A DNA stretch of 64,000 nucleotides from Flavobacterium sp. ZT3R18. GTDB taxonomy: Bacteria; Bacteroidota; Bacteroidia; Flavobacteriales; Flavobacteriaceae. Of this stretch, positions 61,701 through 64,000 are shown one piece after another. The stretch spans positions 49,867 to 113,866 of the forward strand of contig NZ_VJZS01000016.1 of NCBI RefSeq assembly GCF_007097385.1, given 5' to 3'. Position 1 is the stretch's first letter, and the number at the start of each line of letters is the position of its first letter. The notes beneath the pieces were generated by a model. The model was not told the DNA's origin and ran no database searches. It saw only the letters and a program-made list of their open reading frames with translations. The translations under genes were made by a program, and so were the position numbers.

Positions 61701-62967
61701 ACCAGTACAATTTAAAGGAGTTCCTAATAATGGGGCTTATTCATTGTCAATTGGCACAACTAATGGAGATGGTAACTTAATCGGGAATCCGTATCCTTCC
61801 GCGATGAGCGCAGATGACTTTTTAGCAGCAAACAATAAAGAAATTGATGGAACGATTTATTTCTGGACGCACAATACAGCCATTTCAAATTTAGTGTATT
61901 CTTCTACAGATTATGCTTCTTATAATGGAGTTGGTGGAGTGAATACTTTACCAGCGGCTAGTGGAGGTCTAGCGCCAAGTGGCAATATAGCAGCTGGTCA
62001 ATCTTTTTTTACAGTAACAAAAAGAGGGGCAGGCTTTACTGGGAATGTTACTTTTAACAATAGCATGCGAGTAGGTGTTGCCAATAGTAACGCCCAATTC
62101 TTTAAAGGAACCAACTCTAAAAACACAGCTATAGTGAAACACCGAGTTTGGTTAAATTTAACCAATGACAAAGGAGCTTTCAAACAAACATTAGTAGGTT
62201 ACGTTACTGGAGCCACTCTTGGAAATGATATTGCTTTTGATGGGGAAAGTTTTGATGGCAATAAATACATCGATTTTTACAGTATTAATGACAGTAAGAA
62301 TTTAGTAATTCAAGGGCGTGCTTTGCCTTTTGAAAAAACGGATAAAGTACCATTAGGATATAAAACGACTGTTGAAGGAACGTTTGCGATAAGTATCGAT
62401 AAAGTAGATGGAGTTTTGGCTAGCCAAACGGTTTTTGTTGAAGATAAGGTTACCAATGTTATTCACAACTTGAAGAATGGCGCTTACTCTTTTTCTACTC
62501 TTAAAGGGGTATTCAATGATCGTTTTGTGTTACGTTATACGGATAATTCAGTTGTAGTGGTCGATCCAGTTGTGACTACTCCAGTTGTAACTGATCCAAT
62601 AGTGACTACTCCAGTGGTAACAGATCCTATCGTGACTATTCCAGTTGTAACTACTCCGGTTGTGACTACTCCGGTGGTAACGGATCCAAATATAGGAGGA
62701 GGTACTACATTAGGTATAGATGGTTTTGAAAATAAAGGAAGAGCGGTAGTCGTATCTGTAAAGGATCATCAAATAAAAATTAATTCATTTGATGAAACTA
62801 TCGGAACGGTTATGGTTTATGATTTGAGAGGTAGATTGCTTTATCAAAATGAACATGTAAATAAAAATGAATTTGTTATCTATAATTTGGATTCAAGCGA
62901 TCAATTTTTAATAGTTTTAACTCAGTTAATCAATGGTAAGTGGATTACCAAAGAAATCGTTTTTTAA
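55741..62967 (+). CDS. Giant repetitive T9SS-secreted adhesin-like protein with LamG domain
   Basis: Protein of 2408 residues from the ATG at 55741, chosen because it places the signal peptide (KHLLIVLFLMLGSFNQVFA) near the N-terminus; 55636 is the alternative. Residues about 40-1290 are glycine/threonine/asparagine-rich repeats such as TNNGTLTVSAGLAGTGTLTN and AAGKTL, likely a long beta-solenoid stalk. A LamG/concanavalin-like domain follows (about 1373-1540; FTAEGWIKFDKSKYINRMSL, AWHHIAVVGNGTNLQFYIDG), then an Ig-like unit (SYTVVVTGSCGS). A region homologous to the preceding gene starts near 1880. A TTPVVTDP repeat linker (about 2273-2317) precedes a T9SS type C tail (VSVKDHQIKINSFDE, RGRLLYQ). 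It is probably a surface adhesin. Confidence 0.88.
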   Translation: MNTTIRFESVLNDKLKHLLIVLFLMLGSFNQVFAANRYSVASGNWNSTATWSATPGGAPGASVPAGGPLGDTVFIKSGYTVTTTADGATCTLLNIESGATLVVGGFTMTVTNATSVTGTLIHNNLTGAKQYTGSVTINPGGLWNNTGNSGITFKGGIINNGTFNAGIGVQLFNTTLVQSLTGTLVIPNLTVTVPTVLTNNGTLTVSAGLAGTGTLTNAAGKTLIISGTSSITTFTNAGTAIINGVGAISTMAANFTNTGTLNLNGSGTFAGITNNAGGTVNLASSGTITAFNNATATSQLNISAATVPITGLTATFAGNTVNYNGVAQTIKSNSYSNLTMSNSSGTQTAAGNLTVNGILTTTAGGTLNMAANQLLVGPTAIITNTGTIRTQNATGTPLPSGLTWSGTVQYDQSIGAQTIVTGTYNNLTFGNTSGIQTAGILTVNGTLNTTAGGTLNMGTNQLLGSLTTIANAGTIRTQNATANPIPSGKNWAGTGTVQYDRGGAQTVADGTYNNLNLAGTGIKTFGGTTIIGGNLTIATGVSANLGTGFIHPANSLTLGLSTTSSGTWGSTTSTALNKNNTFFAATTGVINVSTTTCTAGYWTGTTSTDWNTASNWCGGIPTASTDVVIPTGTPNQPTIATATTALCKNITINALATLTLANSATTLLNISGDFTKNGTLTAGAASTLSFVGVGAQAIGGITATTFSNLNINSGTTTMNVGVTISGNLNVAIGANLTTTAANTLVVTGTTAVVGTFTLGGTGTKTFTGTTSVTGTLILGDGGTKTFTGDVTINPGGNWNETAIAAINFAGNLINNGTYSAATNTTGIHAFTGGVKNISGSGSSSISIPTMSVTGSYTNNGVLSVSTALSGTGILTNAAGKTLTIGGTCLISTLTATSVGNIVNYNRAGAQTVKATTYSYLTLSGSGAKTTTGVTVNEVLSMEETATATAAPTYAAAALLRYYTTTVRTAGPEWPATFSATGGVAISNTGAITMNTAKVMGLNAPLIISNGATLNSNNLNLNLGGSFVSGSLSAFSAGSSNITVEGTGTQNIAGFITTGTVSMTKTSGIATFVGNISGTGLTINGSGTLNLGAGLTHTFAGNWTRSAGTLDGGSSVLKIGGNVAGAGGTFTASTSTVEFNSTNPQNLGSINLNYYNLLLSGGNTKTFGVGTAVTNNLTIRSGVIANLVTFIHTVQKLTLGNTIAVVGSWGGTASAATNKTATYFVSTVGVTGIINVASNACTSYTAVIGSSDSVCNTTTAAVNLVVTVTGGTGPFTVVYKNEITGVNTVVTNYNSGSSILISPTPTTTTPYTLVSVTDANTCLATITAAYTSVLFYSMPPDPTATVTDALCPTDATGAITITNALNPASLKFTNTNANSGSITPIDSHVDFGTPLLSNKAQFTAEGWIKFDKSKYINRMSLFGQNDVVEFGFEANNLRCWTAGGGQVDMPLSSYPTDNAWHHIAVVGNGTNLQFYIDGALRATGGGATGNYGTDTNYSTKIGWGVMDAGGVGLSGEVFNLGFWSRALSAEELQGLATGFVAYNTKQVGLLAGYSLSEGVGTTVSSVGIPAPQGTLKGDTLPVWTDPYVYSWTSVPAGFSSSSINLTGLLPGTYNLTTSLKGCPKSGSWTVNAANAATISSPIVAPAATCSGVGTQSITVAATGNGLIYSWQKDGSAVLNGGVISGQGTATLTLTNPTATDIGSYTVVVTGSCGSPVTSNPVSVTIISLPAAPTTSATAQPTCVVPTGTITVTVPTGMNYSIDGLDYSNSSGVFTGVIVGAYSVTVKNGSGCISLGTPVSINAPITNTWDGTKWSKTLDTTPPTATDIVVFNGPFTITTQLNACSCKINPGVNVVVGVPGGTNDTAILKVENGLNVDPTSTLTFENNASLVQVNDAASNTGNIVYKRNAKAMKNFDYTYWSSPVVGQKLNVLSPNTLWDKYFSYVNNSWKIEPGVTPMVVGKGYIIRTPKDNGGLPWPNGEMVSFPYAQPVQFKGVPNNGAYSLSIGTTNGDGNLIGNPYPSAMSADDFLAANNKEIDGTIYFWTHNTAISNLVYSSTDYASYNGVGGVNTLPAASGGLAPSGNIAAGQSFFTVTKRGAGFTGNVTFNNSMRVGVANSNAQFFKGTNSKNTAIVKHRVWLNLTNDKGAFKQTLVGYVTGATLGNDIAFDGESFDGNKYIDFYSINDSKNLVIQGRALPFEKTDKVPLGYKTTVEGTFAISIDKVDGVLASQTVFVEDKVTNVIHNLKNGAYSFSTLKGVFNDRFVLRYTDNSVVVVDPVVTTPVVTDPIVTTPVVTDPIVTIPVVTTPVVTTPVVTDPNIGGGTTLGIDGFENKGRAVVVSVKDHQIKINSFDETIGTVMVYDLRGRLLYQNEHVNKNEFVIYNLDSSDQFLIVLTQLINGKWITKEIVF
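62559..62692 (+). repeat. Tandem TTPVVTDP-coding repeat in the giant gene
   Basis: About six imperfect units of 24 bp, such as GTGACTACTCCAGTTGTAAC, encode a proline/valine/threonine linker before the secretion domain. Confidence 0.8.
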
Positions 62968-62997
62968 GGAAAAAATAGAGCAAGCCTAAATTTATAA

Positions 62998-63032
62998 ATC
63001 CCATTCTGAATCATCAGAATGGGATTTTTTTA
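62998..63032. terminator. Terminator between convergent surface protein genes
   Basis: Arms ATCCCATTCTG and CAGAATGGGAT around AATCAT, followed by TTTTTT, 30 nt after the giant gene's stop codon. It may serve both directions. Confidence 0.85.
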
Positions 63033-63144
63033 TGCCTAACTTTTTGTGGAACTTATTGGAGATTACGTGTCAGTTTTGAAAATAAAGGAAGATCAGCAAA
63101 TGTATCTCTATAAGTTTCATCCAATAAAAAGCTAATAATATAAC

Positions 63145-64000
63145 TTATTTTTTAATTACTTTAACCATCTTCGATTGGTTGTTTTCGTTGGTTGCTTTTA
63201 TTAAATACATGCCGCTTGCATGGTTCCCTAAATCCAATTGGGTAGTGCCTGAATTAATTTTTTTGGCATAAATTGTTTCTCCCAAAATCGTATAAATCTC
63301 CACTTTTGCATTAGAATCAATAGTGATAGAAATGTCATCGTTAAACGGATTAGGATATACACTTAGATTTGATTTAAATTCGAAAGCTGCGTTCCCTAAT
63401 GTAGTCATGTCAAAAACAACACTTCTTTGGGTACAACCATTTTTGGTAATGTCTACTGCGTATGATCCTGCTGCTTTTACACTCAAAGATTGATTCGTTT
63501 CGTTAGGGATATTTGCATAAATAGCACCATTATAAGTCATCCATTGGTACGTTGTAGCACCAGCTTCATCAGCTGTTAAAGTATCTAAATTACGGGTAAT
63601 TGTATTGATGCTTAATGAATTTACAGTAACTATTGCAGTCGCTGTTGATACATTTCCATGAACATCTGTTACTGTCAAAATAACGGTGTTTGGCCCCACA
63701 TTGGTGCAATCAAAATTAGTTGGACTAACAATTACCGAAGCAATTCCGCAAGCATCAGAACTTCCGTGATTGATTTGATCCGCTGTTATCGATACATTTC
63801 CATTAGGATCTAGGCCAACTGTGATGTCTTGAGTTAAAACCGTTGGCGATACATTATCGCTAACCGTTACCGTTTGAGTTACTGCAACCGCCGCATTTGC
63901 GTTGGCATCACTTACATTCCAAGTGATTGTTGTGATTCCCACTGGATAAAGTTCCGTAAGTAATTTTGCGTCACTTCTTATTCCAGTTGGTGTGCCTACT
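63145..64000 (-). CDS. C-terminal part of a T9SS-secreted HYR-repeat protein (start outside window)
   Basis: The last ~285 codons of a gene that runs off the right edge; the frame stays open to 64000 (reading VGTPTGIRSDAKLLTELYPV before 63942). The GTG at 63942 is internal. Visible are the end of one HYR-like Ig repeat (GITTITWNVSDANANAAVAV), another repeat (SDACGIASVIVSPTNFDCTN and GNVSTATAIVTV), an Ig-like domain (TTYQWMTYNGAIYANIPNET) and a T9SS type A sorting domain (NLSVYPNPFNDDISITIDSN and GMYLIKATNENNQSKMVKVI, ending KK). It belongs to a different T9SS tail class from its two neighbours. Confidence 0.88.
   Translation of the reverse strand, partial: VGTPTGIRSDAKLLTELYPVGITTITWNVSDANANAAVAVTQTVTVSDNVSPTVLTQDITVGLDPNGNVSITADQINHGSSDACGIASVIVSPTNFDCTNVGPNTVILTVTDVHGNVSTATAIVTVNSLSINTITRNLDTLTADEAGATTYQWMTYNGAIYANIPNETNQSLSVKAAGSYAVDITKNGCTQRSVVFDMTTLGNAAFEFKSNLSVYPNPFNDDISITIDSNAKVEIYTILGETIYAKKINSGTTQLDLGNHASGMYLIKATNENNQSKMVKVIKK

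Overview
The window comes from a low-GC Bacteroidota chromosome, most likely Flavobacterium or a close relative. The evidence is SusC/SusD proteins, type IX secretion (T9SS) C-terminal domains, promoters with the Bacteroidota -7 box TAnnTTTG, a RecX/BioF/L25 complement of flavobacterial type, and many short intergenic palindromes. No prophage, insertion sequence, CRISPR array or rRNA operon was seen. There is one tRNA, tRNA-Leu(CAA).

Layout. 1-1.8 kb: the 3' part of aspS, then a monocistronic cold-shock gene. 1.9-16.4 kb: a complete 14-gene complex I operon (nuoA to nuoN) with separate nuoC and nuoD and a naturally short nuoG. It is interrupted between nuoH and nuoI by an ORF6N-domain gene surrounded by 25-nt palindromes. 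16.7-20 kb: a tryptophan-rich orphan, an M43 metalloprotease lipoprotein and a proline aminopeptidase. 20.5-40.1 kb: a galactoside utilisation locus. Reading leftward are galM, a secreted GH36 alpha-galactosidase, galK, galT, galE and a sodium/sugar symporter. Reading rightward are a GntR-type regulator, a SusC/SusD pair and two secreted six-hairpin enzymes of unknown specificity. The gal and susC promoters carry the same 16-nt direct-repeat operator in exactly the same position. 40.3-43.4 kb: a small unknown gene pair, tRNA-Leu, prs and rplY. 43.8-50.6 kb: biotin synthesis genes (bioF, bioD, bioA and a ketoacyl synthase) split by a TraB/GumN-like gene and a sigma factor/membrane-protein pair. 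50.8-51.2 kb: recX. 51.9-64 kb: two related giant T9SS-secreted surface proteins, and the 3' end of a third on the opposite strand.

How it fits together. Polymer or oligosaccharide fragments would be bound and imported by SusC/SusD and trimmed by the two secreted enzymes and the GH36 enzyme. Free galactose would enter through the symporter and be converted by GalM, GalK, GalT and GalE to glucose-1-phosphate and UDP-sugars. The GntR protein sits between the two arms and is the obvious candidate reader of the shared operator.

Most unusual features: (1) compensated 25-nt palindromes around and inside the ORF6N gene; (2) a dispersed module placed directly before start codons, with two copies encoding a nearly identical 25-residue peptide linked by ATGA overlaps; (3) a 45-nt near-perfect palindrome read in frame by the ketoacyl synthase gene; (4) a seven-unit 12-bp array inside bioF; (5) a 222-bp MITE-like inverted repeat. 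All functional statements rest on reading the sequence and on recalled family features; no database search was possible.
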